Of a stretch of DNA of 64,000 bases, positions 1-11,646 are shown one piece after another. How positions within the stretch are numbered: the stretch's first letter is position 1; each line of letters starts with the position of its first letter. The DNA comes from Acanthamoeba lenticulata (taxonomy: Eukaryota; Discosea; Longamoebia; Acanthamoebidae), in NCBI GenBank assembly GCA_002179805.1, contig NAVB01000314.1:62001-126000 (forward strand), read 5' to 3'. The notes below the pieces were generated by a model. The model saw nothing but the letters and a program-made list of their open reading frames with translations. It was not told where the DNA came from and did no database searches. Both the position numbers and the translations under genes were made by a program.

Positions 1-1065
1 TCCTGTTCAGTGATGTTATCGTCCAAGCTCGGCCCCGCAACATGTTGAGCAAGCAGCTCAAGTTTGTTGCGATGCTGTCCATTCGCTCGAGTACGCCCTC
101 CGAAGCTCTCTTCCCTTCTGTCGTCGGGCTGACCTCCTCCGTGCGGCGCAGTTATCGTGCGCGACCCGGGAGACACGCGGCTTGAGCTCGAGGACGAAGA
201 GACCAACCTCGTGGTCGACTTCAAGGAACCACTCGAGAAGAAGAAGTGGCAAACTGAAGTCATCAACACCAAGCAGCAGCTCCAGGTGCCGTTCCTCGGT
301 GTTTGCCGATGCGTTGCCGTCTCCTGAGCTGAACTTTACCCGTGCTGCTGCAGGAAGAAGAGATCAACAAGGCCCTCAAGACGCGGCCCAAGCGACGACA
401 GAAACCTGGCGAGCCCCACCGGGAAGCCTTTGCCAACAAGGACGGCTCCTATACCGGTATCTTCCATCGTCAATCGGGCTGTCAGGGACGACAATGTGAA
501 GCTAACGTAGGGAGGGGGGTGTGAACAAAAGGCGACCAAGAGATGTCGCCGCGATCGGGCGACGACTTTGAAAACGTAGATGCGGAGGAGAACGCCGCCA
601 CCTCGTATGACGCCATTGAGAAGCTGATCGAGAAGGAGGAGGTACGCAAACGAGAGATCGACCGGCGCCTCTTGGAGCTCGACGTCAAGGAGAAGGAGAC
701 CCGCGAGCGGCTGGTCGCTGCCAAGGCGCGCAACGTCGAGCTCGAGCGCGAGATTGCCGAGCTGCAGACCAAGGTCCAGAGCCTTGAGGTCAGCGCCAGC
801 ACCGCCTCTCTCCCCGTCGTTACGCCTGCCGCTGCCCCGGCGGTCCTCGAGCCTGCCCCGCCCTCGTCCACCTTCTTGTCCGAGCAGTCCAGCGTGCCGG
901 CGCTCCTCGGGCCCCGTTCTTCCACCAACTTGGCCAGTGCGTTGTCCTGCTTCCTCGCTATGAAGATTGCCTGCTTTTAACACGCATGTTCGGCCTGTCA
1001 TATCAACAGGCACGATGCGGCGACCCCCACCAGCGCCGCCGAGTGTCGTCCTCAATCAAAGTTGA
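1..1065 (+). CDS. PH-domain protein, 3' end (probable RhoGEF), 5' partial
   Basis: The gene enters from the left edge. The first exon encodes the strands of a pleckstrin-homology domain (LFSDVIVQARPR, then LKFVAML). An intron with a GTACG donor at about 92-151 joins it to IIVRDPGDTRLELEDEE and to the closing PH helix with its hallmark Trp (KKKWQTEV, near 245). Two further introns follow (about 285-351 and 455-531). Then comes a charged coiled coil (about 600-800; heptads rich in Glu, Arg and Lys), a Pro/Ala/Ser linker and, after an intron starting near 935, a short tail ending in PPPAPPSVVLNQS with stop TGA at 1063. PH domains bind phosphoinositides or proteins at membranes. The FLFSDVIV pattern is typical of PH domains that follow Dbl-homology RhoGEF domains, but no DH domain is visible here, so RhoGEF is inference. 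Confidence 0.6.
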
Positions 1066-1309
1066 GCGAGAGTGTGGTCGGCAACAGGTTTCCTCTGCAT
1101 TTTCCTTCTTGCAGCCAAAAGGAAAAAAGAAAAATTGCACAAAAAACGTGAGTGCCGCGAACGGAAAGAACAGGCGCAAGAAGGGAAATGGTGGGCGGTG
1201 ACTGTTCGGGGCTGCCGTGGCCACGCGCTTCCATGGTTTCCGCAGACGTTCATTCAAACAGGTGTGAGGGGTTTTGAGCTCGTTAACGAACTGCTGGGCA
1301 CCGCACATC

Positions 1310-3322
1310 ATGATGGAGCTCGAAATTAACGATCTGGGCGAGGAAGAAATCAAGTCAGTCACCTCCGCTGCGGCAGGCATAATCAAATCAGCAGGTATTG
1401 TTACAGCCCTGTTTTCACTCGCATAAAGTCAACAAGCCAATCTATGCTGTACGTAGCCGTCGCGCGCATGTACAGGGGTAATGAAGAGGGAGGCTGGGAC
1501 TACACAGGCGCGTGGGGCGCTATGACTCTTGTACAACGATCGCTGCCCTCTCCTCCTTTTTCAGATTGCGGCCATCTGACCAACCTTGCTTGCCGCTCGG
1601 GCAGGTGTACGACAAAAACGAGATGGCCTACCACCTCCGACTGGTCGATCTCAAGACAAAGCAATTGGCGTGGACGCAAGAGCTTTACTACGAGTTTGTC
1701 TACCACCACAGCAACCCCACCTTCCACTACTTTGAAGCCAATGAGGCCGTGGTACGCTGCTCAAGCATTGCCCTCCTCCCCAACTTGGGCGCCTTCGAGC
1801 CTCACATGACCTCTTCATGCAGATCGGGCTGGCGTTCGCACACGAAGGCGACGCTATCAAGTTTGGAAAAACTGTACTCTACCGGCCTCGTTTTATTATT
1901 ACCATTATTTATTATTTATTAAAATATTAATCCTTTATTTGTGCAGGTGACTGCCTACTCGCCTTCGCGAGAAAAACTCGCGCATATGGCCAGGTCTGTC
2001 AAGCTGGACCTCCGAGTCCCCTTCTCCCATTCTAACCTGTTGTCTGATGGTGACTTCTTCGCGGTACAGTCAGTTTCGTGCCGCCGGCGGGGTGGCTGCG
2101 CCCGGCGCTGGCCCCGACCCACAGCAGGCGTCGTTGCTAAAGAAGGACGCCAAGCGAAAGTGCGTTGTCTTCGCTCCTCGTGATCGCCACTTTTGGCATT
2201 GCCTAAACAGTTGGCGCCTGGGGGCGGGACGATCCAGGTCGGGCATCCTGTCGCGCTTGATCAAGAAGAAAGACGCCACGACCCGGGAGATCTCGGTGAT
2301 CTCGGGCCCCACCAACGTCAAGCACGAGCTGCATCTGGGCTGGGACCCGCGCGATGGCTTCAAAGTCCGCAACATCCCGGCCGAGTGGCGCAAGCTCTTC
2401 ATGGCTGCCGGTACGCGCCCGCCGTCCGTCCCTATATGTGCGAGTGTCTGTCTGAGCTGGATTTTGACCTCATCTGTGATCACAGGTGTGAAGAAGAGCG
2501 AGCTCAAGGACGCTGAGACGGCCATGTTCTTGATCGAGACCGTGGCTTCGTTGGCGCGCCAGAGTGACACCACCCCGACGCCACTCTCACGTGTGATGAC
2601 GTTGAAGAAGAGCAGCGTGGTGACTCAAAACAACTCGAATAACGCGGCTTCGCCTCCGCCTGCCGTGCGTGCTGCCCCTTCCCTTCCCTTCCTCCCTCTC
2701 TCGCACGAGCCCGTGGCTCACGTCGCGCCCGAACTGTGCTGCAGCCTGCGTCTCCCGCGCCGCCGCCGCCTCCTCCGGCTCCGGCGCCCCCTCCCGCCCC
2801 GGCTCCGCCGCCTCCGCCGCCGCAGGTGCAAGGAGGCCTTGCTGCGGGTACCGCCTCAATCTCTATTCGTCTGTTGGCCTGTACTGACTCTGGGCACTGC
2901 TGGAAAAAGCTATGCAGGCTCGGCTCAAGCAAACTGGTGGCGACAAGCCCACTGCCCAGGTCGTCAAGGTGGGCGTCCAGAACCCGATGACTTTGATAGT
3001 CGAGACTCATTGGGGTGTGCAAATGTATGTGTTTGTGCTACGTGCGGGCTCCAGAACACGCTGGCGATACCCGACATTGCCGGAATGGACGAGAAAGAGG
3101 GCGCCGACCTGGCCGCCATATTGGCGTCGGCCATGCAGGTGCGGTCGACCGCACGACGTCGGTTAGAGGTCGCGCGCAGGTGCTCACCTCGCCGCGGGGG
3201 GGGGGTGTATGTGCACAACACAGGCTCGCCGCGGCGTGTTGCGACACGAAGACTCAGAAGAGGAAGAAAACAATCAAGACGATGACGAAGAATGGACGAC
3301 CGACGAGGAAATGGACATCTAG
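1310..3322 (+). CDS. Wiskott-Aldrich syndrome protein (WASP) homologue
   Basis: This is an Arp2/3 activator that links Cdc42/Rac to branched actin. Read across about eight introns, the order is as follows. A WH1/EVH1 domain spans about 1605-1995 (VYDKNEMAYHLRL, then ELYYEFVYHHSNPTFHYFEA, then IGLAFAHEGDAIKFG). A basic stretch with KKDAKRK and RLIKKKD precedes a CRIB motif at about 2300-2345 (ISGPTNVKHELHLGWD, with the His-x2-His core). A polyproline block lies at about 2745-2825 and a WH2-like helix near 2905-2945 (EKAMQARLKQ). A connector helix (ADLAAILASAMQARR, about 3100-3230) leads to an acidic C-terminus with the Arp2/3-contact Trp (DDDEEWTTDEEMDI). ATG at 1310 or 1313; stop TAG at 3320. 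The Phe usual in CRIB is Val here. The whole WASP architecture is present. Exact joins around the WH2 region are uncertain. Confidence 0.88.
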
Positions 3323-3723
3323 AGGCCTGCCCTCCCTTCTCTTTTTCTCCGTTATCTTCGTCTTTGCCTTTGGTTATCGTTTTATTGTGGTGGAATGTAA
3401 AATCTTGCGCTCTGGCATTCCTCTGGCGTTCCTTCCCCCCCCCCCCTTTCCCGCTAGCAGCACACGTGCTCTTTCATAACGCGCCTCCATGTTGGCACCT
3501 TGACCGGTGCCAAGACAACCTGAAATGTACGTCCGTGTGAGCACGCCCTCGCAACTGCCCCCCCCCCCCGATCTTCATCTTGTTAAAGGGAAGGGCTGCG
3601 AGTTACAAGACTGCACAAAGTTTTTTAATGTTTTGGATCCTGTCACAGAGGGTGCTTGTTGGGTCTGGTATGGTACATGTACAAGGCAAAGAAAGGAGAG
3701 AGAGAGACGGGCTCAACTGAGGC

Positions 3724-6266
3724 CTAGAAACCGAAGAGAGACAACCAGCTGGTCAAGGAGGATGCCGAGCTTGTTGATGCGTCGGCCAGCACGACGATGC
3801 TGCTGAGGCTGGTTCCGGTCGAGCCGGTGGCCGCGATCGCCCGCTTTAGGGCGCCCTCGGCGGTCTCGAGCACCTGGTCCCCGCCGGCCGCAACCAGGCT
3901 GTGGACTTCGCTTCGCTTGCGGCCTGCCGCCTGGCTCACCTCGGAGACGAGGTGGAAGTAGTAGTTGCTGATGCGGGAGTTGAACACAAGCGCCAGCGCG
4001 TTGATACCGAAGCCCGTGTGCACGCTTTCACCGTTCCACGACGCGTCCTGCGGTCCCACGAGGGTCCAGCCCCACACGCGCGACTTGCGCGTGGAGCCCT
4101 CAGGGTAGACTTCGTCCGGAATGCCGCCGCCGTTGGCCGCCACGGAGATGTTGTAGAGCATGACGCGCTGGCCCAGGCCGGCCTCCATCACACCAGGAAC
4201 GTCGGCCGAGCAGCCGGCGCCGCCGTTGGCCACCGTCGGGACGAAGCCGCTCACGGACGACCAGCAGACCCACGCGCGCTGGAGCGTGAACACGTACGCC
4301 GAGACGTCGGACGAGTCCACGAGGAAGTCGTGCCGGACCCACACCTGCTGGCCCGAGGTGAAGGTCGGCGTGACGAAGCCCGTCGAAGTTGTGTCGGCCA
4401 TGCTGGACGACGTCCTGAAGAACCGAACGGCCGAGGGCACGTTGATCTGGCCCAGGTCGGAGCTGTTGGCCGCCACCGCGTTGATGATCAAGTTGGCCGC
4501 GAGCTCATCGCCACCCGACGTCGTCCACTGAGAACAAGTCAGTCAGCCCGAACATATGCGATATCTCCACGATAAAAAGAAGAAACCGTACTTGGAAGCT
4601 GTAGGAGCCGATGTACTGTTGATTGTAGGCGCTGACTGTGCCGCCGGCTTCAGCCTGTGTGAGCTCGGCCAGAACCACTTGCCAGACGATCACGCATGGT
4701 TGAGTCGACGTTCCGGTGCAGAAACCGTTGTCGCTCAGGCGGGAGTAGGTGGGCAGCTTTCCAGCAGTCACGCGGTTGGCCGCGTTGGGGTAGGAGGACG
4801 ACAAAGTGAAGCTGTTGTTCGTGATGTCGGGCGAGTTGAGGCCCGGAGCGCTGATGGTGGTCTGCAGCTTCAGGGTCAGGTCCTGGCCTGGCGTGATGAG
4901 CAGGTTCTCCACGCCCACGGCGAATGCCCACTTCGAAGAGGTAGAGCTAAGATCGGTCACGGTCTGTTGGAGACGGAACTTGAAGGGATAAACGAAGGAG
5001 GCCTTGAAGTAGCCCTTGCTCGAGTCCGACAAGTCCTTCGGCCGCAGGGCGAACACGAACAGGTTGGCCGTGTAGTTCAGCCCACTTGCCGCTGCCGCTG
5101 GCCCCGTCGCTCCCGGCTGGTTTGTGGCGGCCCCATGTGCCGAACAGTCAGAGCCGAACTCATGAGGAGTGAGGGGATGCAACAAAGAGAACAACGTACA
5201 GCAGTGCAGTCAGAGGCGCCCTGCGCGATGAGGTTGACAGTGGGGATGGTGGCCGTGAACTTGACCTGGTCGCATCCCACCGCCGTGATGCTCCACTTGC
5301 TGTTGGTGCCCGAGGGCTTGTACATGGGGAATGCCGTCGAGTCGAGCGCCGCGCGAATGGAGCTCTCGCCTGTCGTTGTCGGGTCGAAGTTGGCTCGCGG
5401 CTGTGACGACCACCACTGGCTGAAGGGAATGCCGGAGAAGGTCGATGCCATGTGGTTGCTGCATGTGCGGCCTGTTCCGTCGGCCGAGTGGCCGTTGGCA
5501 GCACTGTTGAAGTCAAAGAAGTCGAGCACTGTGGGTGGTGTTCAACAAAGTTCATCAGTAACTTGACCGATTCAAGAAGCTGGCAAGAGGGAGAGAAGAC
5601 GCACTCCAGGAGGTCTGGTTGCGCACATAGGCCACTGTCACCTCGAACTTGATCTCTAAGCCCGACAGCGTGATACTCACGGTGGGACTCGCCGGCACTG
5701 TCGCAAAGCCAGACTCTCCCAGGTCGGGGATGGTGGGGCAGGTCTGCACGTTGTAGGTCACCACGCGAGCCTCTTGCGCCTCGCCATCCTCGGGCGTGCC
5801 GTCGACAGCGACGTAGGTGAGGAAGCTCTCGAACTCGGACGTGCTGCTCGTGTCGGCCCAGAAGCAGATCTTGCCATCAGCCGGGACTGCACATCATGTA
5901 CAACCGGGAGAATGCGCCATTGGCCAGGAGTTTCAACAAACGAAAGGGCAGGAGGGCCAGGTGTTTACCGATTGAGCTGGCAGTGATGGTGGCACCGTTG
6001 CAGTTGTTGTTGGTGGCGTCCCACAGCTTGAAGGCCTGGCCGGTGGGGCCCAGTGTGAGAGAGACCACGCGGAAGTGGTCCAGCGCGGCCTTGTCGGGGT
6101 CCGTTGGGTCGACCTGAAGCTGGAGGAACACCACGCCGCTGCCATCCGGCGTCGGGTTGTTGACGAGTACGGGCAGCACCGAGATGGAAGCTGCGTTGAG
6201 GGACACGAAATGGAGCGCCAGGAGGGCCAGAAGAAGCAGAGCTGAAGCTCCGTTCGCGCAGTGCAT
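3724..6266 (-). CDS. Secreted repeat-family protein, paralogue A (full length)
   Basis: I do not recognise the family. Exon 1 (6266-5969) starts MHCANGASALLLLALLALHF, a clear signal peptide ending near LNA, followed by ISVLPVLVNNPTPDG. Later exons carry blocks shared by all four paralogues: KICFWAD, VVTYNVQTCPTIPDLG, KFEVTVAYVRNQTSW, DFFDFN, GRTCSNH, VGCDQVKFTATIPT, LFVFALRPKDL, PFKFRLQQTV. The C-terminal half continues with CVIVWQVV, AYNQQYIGSYSF, VWVRHDFLV, RAWVCWSSV, GVMEAGLGQRVMLYN and WGWTLVGP, ending SSLTSWLSLFGF, stop at 3724. The product is about 740 residues, rich in beta-forming segments, N-glycosylation sites and conserved Cys pairs. The hydrophobic C-terminus might be a GPI signal, but it is short. 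Five exons, all joins open. Full-length sister: C (8675-11365). Near-identical truncated sister: D (14507-15947). A secreted or surface role is inference. Confidence 0.8.
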
Positions 6267-6971
6267 GGTTGTGTATGTCGTAGTTCAGGAGAAGGCCGTC
6301 CTGCGGAGAGTGTTGTTCTTGTAGTGTGGTGCACTGGTGTGAAGTGAATCAAAGTGAGCTGGGACGGCGGCTTTTATGCCGTCCTGGCCGACGAGACAAC
6401 CAGCACGAATCCTTGGATTCGAACAGTTTATGCTCACACACTAATAAAGACCTAAAGCGGGGCCAGGGGTGCGTACTGAGCTTGATCGCTCGGCTGCGAA
6501 CAGATGGAGGGGTGCTGAGATCCGTAGATCTGGGGAGCGGCCTGGGAGACGTAACATAGCAACCTCGCAAAAGGAAACCGTTCAGCTTAAAAAAAGAACA
6601 TAATTCCCAGGTAACGCCATTCCATGGGAAGCCCGCAGAATCAGGGCGGGGACGTAGTGGAAATCTCCAGTACGTGTACTCTGTGATCACTTTGCCTAAA
6701 GGCACACACTCTATTCACCGAGAGTCGCCTGGGGCCACAAACATTTATGGTACAGCCATGTGCGCCCAGGAGGAGTGAGGAGCAGGAGGAGAGGATTCCA
6801 GGAGCAGGGAGTTGCTGCGGGGCGCCAGCGCGAGCAGGTGGCGGACTCCGCGCTCCTCACCCGCACACCTGCTGCCCACACTTTAGGAGGGAGCACAGGT
6901 AGTGTCAAACCCAAAATAAGCGCAAGTCAGCACAGTCAACGACTCTTGGTGCGAGGCTCGAGTTTAGCAGG
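6267..6971. other. Intergenic region, A promoter and B downstream flank
   Basis: This 705-base gap separates the paralogue A start from the premature end of paralogue B. Apart from the TATA-like box near 6371 I see no gene. I also find no readable remnant of the C-terminal half that B lacks: none of the blocks VWVRH, WVCWS or WGWTLVGP appears in any frame. Confidence 0.5.
6371..6379 (-). promoter_or_regulatory. TATA-like box of paralogue A
   Basis: On the minus strand the sequence GCATAAAAG lies about 105 bases upstream of the paralogue A start codon, a plausible core promoter position. It resembles the GATAAAAGC and GTATAAAAAG elements before the GST and first Hsp20 genes in this window. 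Confidence 0.4.
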
Positions 6972-8404
6972 TCAAGTCTTGAAGTGGGGGAGTACCTGGT
7001 ACACGCGGACCGACGACGAAACGCGGACATCCTCCACGGTCTGCTGCAGGGCGAAGCTGAACGGGTAGGTGTAGGTGCTCCGGTGGTACCCGCGACTCGA
7101 GTCCGTCACGTCGGCCGGCCGCAGCGCGACGGCATAGAGGTTGCCCGCAAACGTCAAGCCCTGGGCGGCCGCTGCCGGCAGCGACGATCGCGCCTATTGT
7201 GGCACGCAGCCGTTAGCCCTCCTGCACCAAGTCCTTGTTCGAGAAGGGAGAGAGAGAGAGAGAGATAAAGGGTCTGCGCTACCAGTTGGCAGTTGGACGC
7301 GCCGCTGAAGATGAGCCTCACGGTGGGCAGGGCGGCCGTGTACTTGACCTTGTCGCAGCCCACGCGCATCAGGCTCCAGATCGTGCCCGTGGCGTCATAG
7401 CTGGGGAACAGCGCGTTGTTCAGCGGCTCGTCAACGCTCGGGTGCAGGGAGCTGTTGAAGTCGGCCGACGGTTGCGCATACCACCTGTACGGCCACACAG
7501 CCCCCAACACAAGAACAAAAGCGTCAAAAGAGATTGCTCCCGTATGTGCGACAGTAATGGCACTGAGGCGGTGATGGGCACCAGTCGGAGAAGGGAAGGC
7601 CCGTGAAGGAGCTCGGGGCGTGGTTGCTGCAGGTGCGCCCGCTGCCGTCAGCGCTATCGCCAGCTGTTTCGTTGAAGTCGAAGAAGTCGATGACTGCATC
7701 ACGCCGCACATGGTAAGGTGAGACCATTGCTCACACAAATAAAAGAAAGAGATTGGGCTGAGGCGCGTACACCAGGAGGTGCGATCGCGCACATAGGCCG
7801 CCGTCACCTCGAACTTGAGCTGCAGGCCGTCGAGCGAGATCTTGACGTCGGGGCTCGGCGGCACGGCCAGCTCGCTGTAGGACGCCACGCCAGGGCAGGC
7901 CTGTGGGTCGTAGGTCACCACCGTTGCCACCTTGGGCGGTCCCAGGAGCTGGTTGGCGCTATCGACGGCCGCATAAGTGAACGAGTTCTCGAACCCAGCT
8001 GCCGGCGGTGGCACGGAGGAGTTTGCCCACAGGCATACCTGCCCATCGACTGGCACTGTGGCCGCGTCACCAGCTTGAGCACCTTTATTTGAGGATGCTC
8101 TGAGAGGGAAAGCGATACCAGTGTTTGGGGCGAAGAGAAGAGGCCCTGTACATGTTTGGGACGTGGCGTTCCACAACGTTAGAAAGTGGCCCGCGAGGAG
8201 GCTGGTGCTCAAGATTTGGAATCCAGCAAACGATGGAGAGCTGGGTTGGCCGGGAGCAGTGAGCAATCGGATCCGAACCGCCCCCGACCGTGTGGAGGCA
8301 TCATCAACTCGCAGAGTCACCACATCAGTCCCTTGCACCCCTTCCCACACTACGCCTCCAGCCAGCAGAAGGAGCAGCAATAATCGCAGAGTGGCCAGTT
8401 GCAT
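6972..8404 (-). CDS. Secreted repeat-family protein, paralogue B (C-terminally truncated)
   Basis: Same family as A, C and D. It starts MQLATLRLLLLLLLAGG, a signal peptide; an upstream in-frame ATG at 8428 would add MPPWLKIK. Family blocks follow in order: VCLWANSS, VVTYDPQACPGV, KFEVTAAYVRDRTSW, DFFDFNETAG, GRTCSNH, VGCDKVKYTAALPTV, LYAVALRPADV and PFSFALQQTVEDV. After VYQ the frame reads through what would be a GTACTC donor and stops at 6972 after HFKT. Everything C-terminal to LQQTV in A and C is missing, so the product is about 360 residues, half the family length. Exon joins are open, so it may be expressed as a short form; a decaying gene is the alternative. Divergence from A is much larger than that of D. 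Confidence 0.65.
7248..7265 (+). repeat. (GA)n microsatellite in a paralogue B intron
   Basis: A run of nine GA units lies inside the last intron of paralogue B, a polypyrimidine tract on the coding strand. Confidence 0.9.
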
Positions 8405-8674
8405 CTTGATCTTCAGCCAAGGTGGCACATAAAGTTATGAGCAAGTCGTGGTCGCCAGGGTGCTGTCATCTCAGAACCATCTGAGGACTCTGTCAGTGCG
8501 ACGCTCATTTTCCCTTATCTTTTCCCTGCAGCCTCTCGCAATAAGGTCTCTAGCGCAACTTGTTGTCACGGGGCGAACTAGTTGCCCGGAGGCGCAGCGA
8601 GTGGACGCCAGGGGAACAAGCAGTTCTTTCCTGTATGATGGCAAAAGTTTTTCTCCCTTTGAAGCATCCAAAGG

Positions 8675-11365
8675 ATGGATGCTACTAGAGGTGTGCAAAT
8701 GTGCCTGTGGGCGGCCGTAGTGCTCTGCTTCTGCCCTTTCATTGCGTGGGCAACGGTCAGCGTGCTGCCTCTTTGGGTGGATCACCCATGGCCCACCTAC
8801 AGCAGCGAATCACCCCTCGTCCTGCATCTGCGGGCCGACCCCACTGACCCCAACTTCACCACGCTCAGCGCATTTCGGATTTCCAACCTGAATTTGGCTC
8901 CTGGGCAGCGCCTACAGCCCCACGACCCTGACGCACGTGAGTGCATCGGCCCGCTTCTTGCCTCTGGTGATACGGGTTTGTTTTCTTCATCTTTCCCTCT
9001 TCTCATTCCACTGCTGTCCTTCGACGCTCATGTCATCTGGGCAACTGCAGTTGCCACGCACGGTCAATTGTGCTTGTGGTCGGACGCATCGTCCCCAGAC
9101 GCGCAGGTGGCAGACTCGGAAAGCACGTTTGTCTACGCCGCCATCGACGTCTTGGGCGTGGAGGGACCGCCCGAGACGGTGACGGTGGTGACCTACGACC
9201 TTCAGGCCTGCCCCACGATCCCTGACTTTGGGCCGTCAGGCTTTCTCGCCCCGCCAAGTATTCCCTTCATGAACGTCGTGCAGACCGAGTCTGATGGCAT
9301 CCTGGCCTTTGAGGTCGTCGTGCCCTACATCCGCAACGGGACTGCTTGGCGTAAGTCTTCCTCACTCACCATCATCACCATCATCACCATTATCACTTGC
9401 CTCTCCAAGCTGAGAGGTGACCCTGGTTGGTGACGTGCCAGATATCGACTTTTTTGACTTTGATGGCCGGCCAGAGGGCGACTCGGCATCGAGCGCCGGT
9501 CGGACGTGTAGCAACCACCACGAGTCTTCCTTCTCGAGCCTCCCCTTCTCGCAATGGTAGAGAACCCTCTTGGTTACTTCTTCTGGGCCTTCTGAGGGCA
9601 GTCGGCTCAATGTTTGCTCGCTACCAAATAGGTGGTGGTCGCAGCCGCGTGCCGACTTTGCACGGCCTGACCCGACGGCCGGGAAGGCACTCAACAATCG
9701 CCGGTTTCCCATGCACAACTCGGCCCGTACCCGCTGGCGCGCCGAGAACGTGGGCTGCGACAAGGTCAAGTATACGGCCGCCATCCCCGCCGCCGACCTC
9801 GTCTCCCCCGCTGGCTGCCACAAGGTTCGTTTTGATCTTGGTTTGATTACACCATGCACCCGGGCCTCGCTGATCCTCCCCGTGGGAACCTGGCCAGGTG
9901 GGACTGCATGCCAAGCCGGTGGCGGCAGCGACTGGCAGCGGATCGCGCTACACGGCGAGCCTCTACGTCATCGCCCTCCGCCCGCGAGATCCCAACAGCG
10001 ACCGGGCGGGGTACTTCAAGGCCACCTACGTCCGGCCATTCTCGTTTGTGCTCCCCGAGCCGCGTGAGAGGGAAGGCGATGATGAGGCCCAGCTGGCCCA
10101 CCACGAGTACCGCTTGAAGGTCCATCAGCCGCGCTCGGTCTCGCTCTACGTGCGCCCTCCCTCTCTCCGCGCCCGCCCTGAGTTGCTGTTGCTGACTTGA
10201 GCGAACTCTGAAAACCAAAACAGGTGACGGTGGTGGACCTTCGGGTGACGCTGGGGACGAGCCTCTCCCTGCAGCTCGAGACGACGCTCCAGGGCCAGGA
10301 ACCGACCTCGCCTGATGTGGGCAACTTTTCGCTCGAGGCCTACCCCAACAGCGCTCTCCGCGTGGCCGCCGGCAAGGCGCCGCAGCTCTGGCGTGTGAGC
10401 GACAACGGCAAGTGCAACGTCCAGACGTCAGACCAATGCGTGATCGTGTGGCAAGTGGTGATCCCCGAGCTCACCTCGGCGCAAGCCGGCGGCGTCTCTG
10501 CCTACAACCACCAGTATGTGGGCCTGTACTCCTTCAGCGTAAGTCTCCCGCCGGCCGTCGTCGCCCTGCCGTTCCTCTCGGGACTAATGGGAAAGGTGCG
10601 CTTGCGGCGGTGCAGTGGCAGACGATGAGCAACGATTCGCTGTCGTCGGACTTGACCATCTACGCGGTGGCGGCCAACGCAACGGACCTGGGCGAGCTCT
10701 CTGTGATGTCCGGGATCGATTTCTTCTCGTCGGCCGAGGCCATGGCCAACACCAGCGTCAGCGGCCTTAGTTCGCCCACATTCTCGGCGGATACCAAGAT
10801 CTGGGTGCGGCACAGCATCGCCGTTGGCGACACGGCCGCGTCGGCCTACCGCCTGCACTTGCAGGCCGCCTGGGTGTGCTGGTCCCCCGTGCCCGGCTTC
10901 GCGCCGAGTGTCAATCCTGGGATGGGCTGCTCGCAGGACATACCGGGCGTGATGGAGGCACGGCTCGGCCACCGCGTCCTCCTCTACAACGCCAGCAGCG
11001 GTGGCATCAGTGACGACGCCTCGCGGCCGTGGGGCTGGACGCTGGTGGGCCCGACCAACACCAGCTGGTCTGGCGGCCACACGGCCCAGAACGGGTTCGG
11101 CATCAACGCAGAGGCCATCGCGCCCGACCAGGAGTCCGACCGCACTTACTTCTTCCACCTTGTGTCCGCCATAAGCCAAACGCCGCTGGCCACTCGCAAC
11201 TCCAACCACGAACGAGCGGGCCCTAAGACCGCTGCGGTGTCCATCGCCTCCCAGAGCAGCGCTCTGGGCGGTGTGCGCATCATGACCGATACTCCTGTGG
11301 CCACAAGCAGCGCCAGCCACCACGCTAGTGTGTGGTGGCGACCCCTCTGGGCGGCCGCCTTGTAG
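8675..11365 (+). CDS. Secreted repeat-family protein, paralogue C (full length)
   Basis: This is the full-length family member on the opposite strand to A and B. The signal peptide is best from the second Met (8699): MCLWAAVVLCFCPFIAWA. The ATG at 8675 would add eight residues. Family blocks follow: LCLWSDAS, VVTYDLQACPTIPDFG, VVVPYIRNGTAW, DFFDFDG, GRTCSNHH, VGCDKVKYTAAIPAA, LYVIALRPRD and PFSFVL. The second half runs SLQLETTLQ, NGKCNVQTSDQCVIVWQVV, AYNHQYVGLYSF, IWVRHSIAV, AAWVCWSPVPGFAP, GVMEARLGHRVLLYN and WGWTLVGPTNTSW, ending HHASVWWRPLWAAAL, stop TAG at 11363. Introns include about 8972-9052, 9351-9442, 9558-9631, 9825-9897, 10062-10224 and 10539-10614. It lacks the short insert after LQQTV seen in A. 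AATAAA at 11404 is a likely poly(A) signal. Function unknown. Confidence 0.8.
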
Positions 11366-11403
11366 GCCCCGAAGAGGTTTTGTGCGAAGGGTGGCAGCGG
11401 AGG

Positions 11404-11409
11404 AATAAA
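11404..11409 (+). terminator. Poly(A) signal of paralogue C
   Basis: AATAAA lies 39 bases after the stop codon of paralogue C and is followed by a T-rich stretch. Confidence 0.4.
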
Positions 11410-11545
11410 ATTTTTGGTGTTTTAACAAAGGGCCCTGATTGGGCACCAAGATACTCCCAAGATAGCCAGGAATACGTCGTCGCCTACAAAGGCTACAGTA
11501 GGCTTGCGACTCGGCCAGTCCTGCGACTTTTCTAAGAGTAGGCAA

Positions 11546-11561
11546 AAAGGCCTTGGCCTTT
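11546..11561. repeat. Small inverted repeat upstream of the ependymin-like gene
   Basis: Seven bases (AAAGGCC) are mirrored by GGCCTTT after a two-base spacer, about 90 bases upstream of the start codon at 11647. It could be a dimeric protein site. It is too short to be sure. Confidence 0.3.
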
Positions 11562-11646
11562 CCTGATAAACCATTAGCTGCATACCGTTCTCTGCTCTTT
11601 GTTAGTACAGACCACCAAGAGAGACCACACAGCAGCTACTACAACG

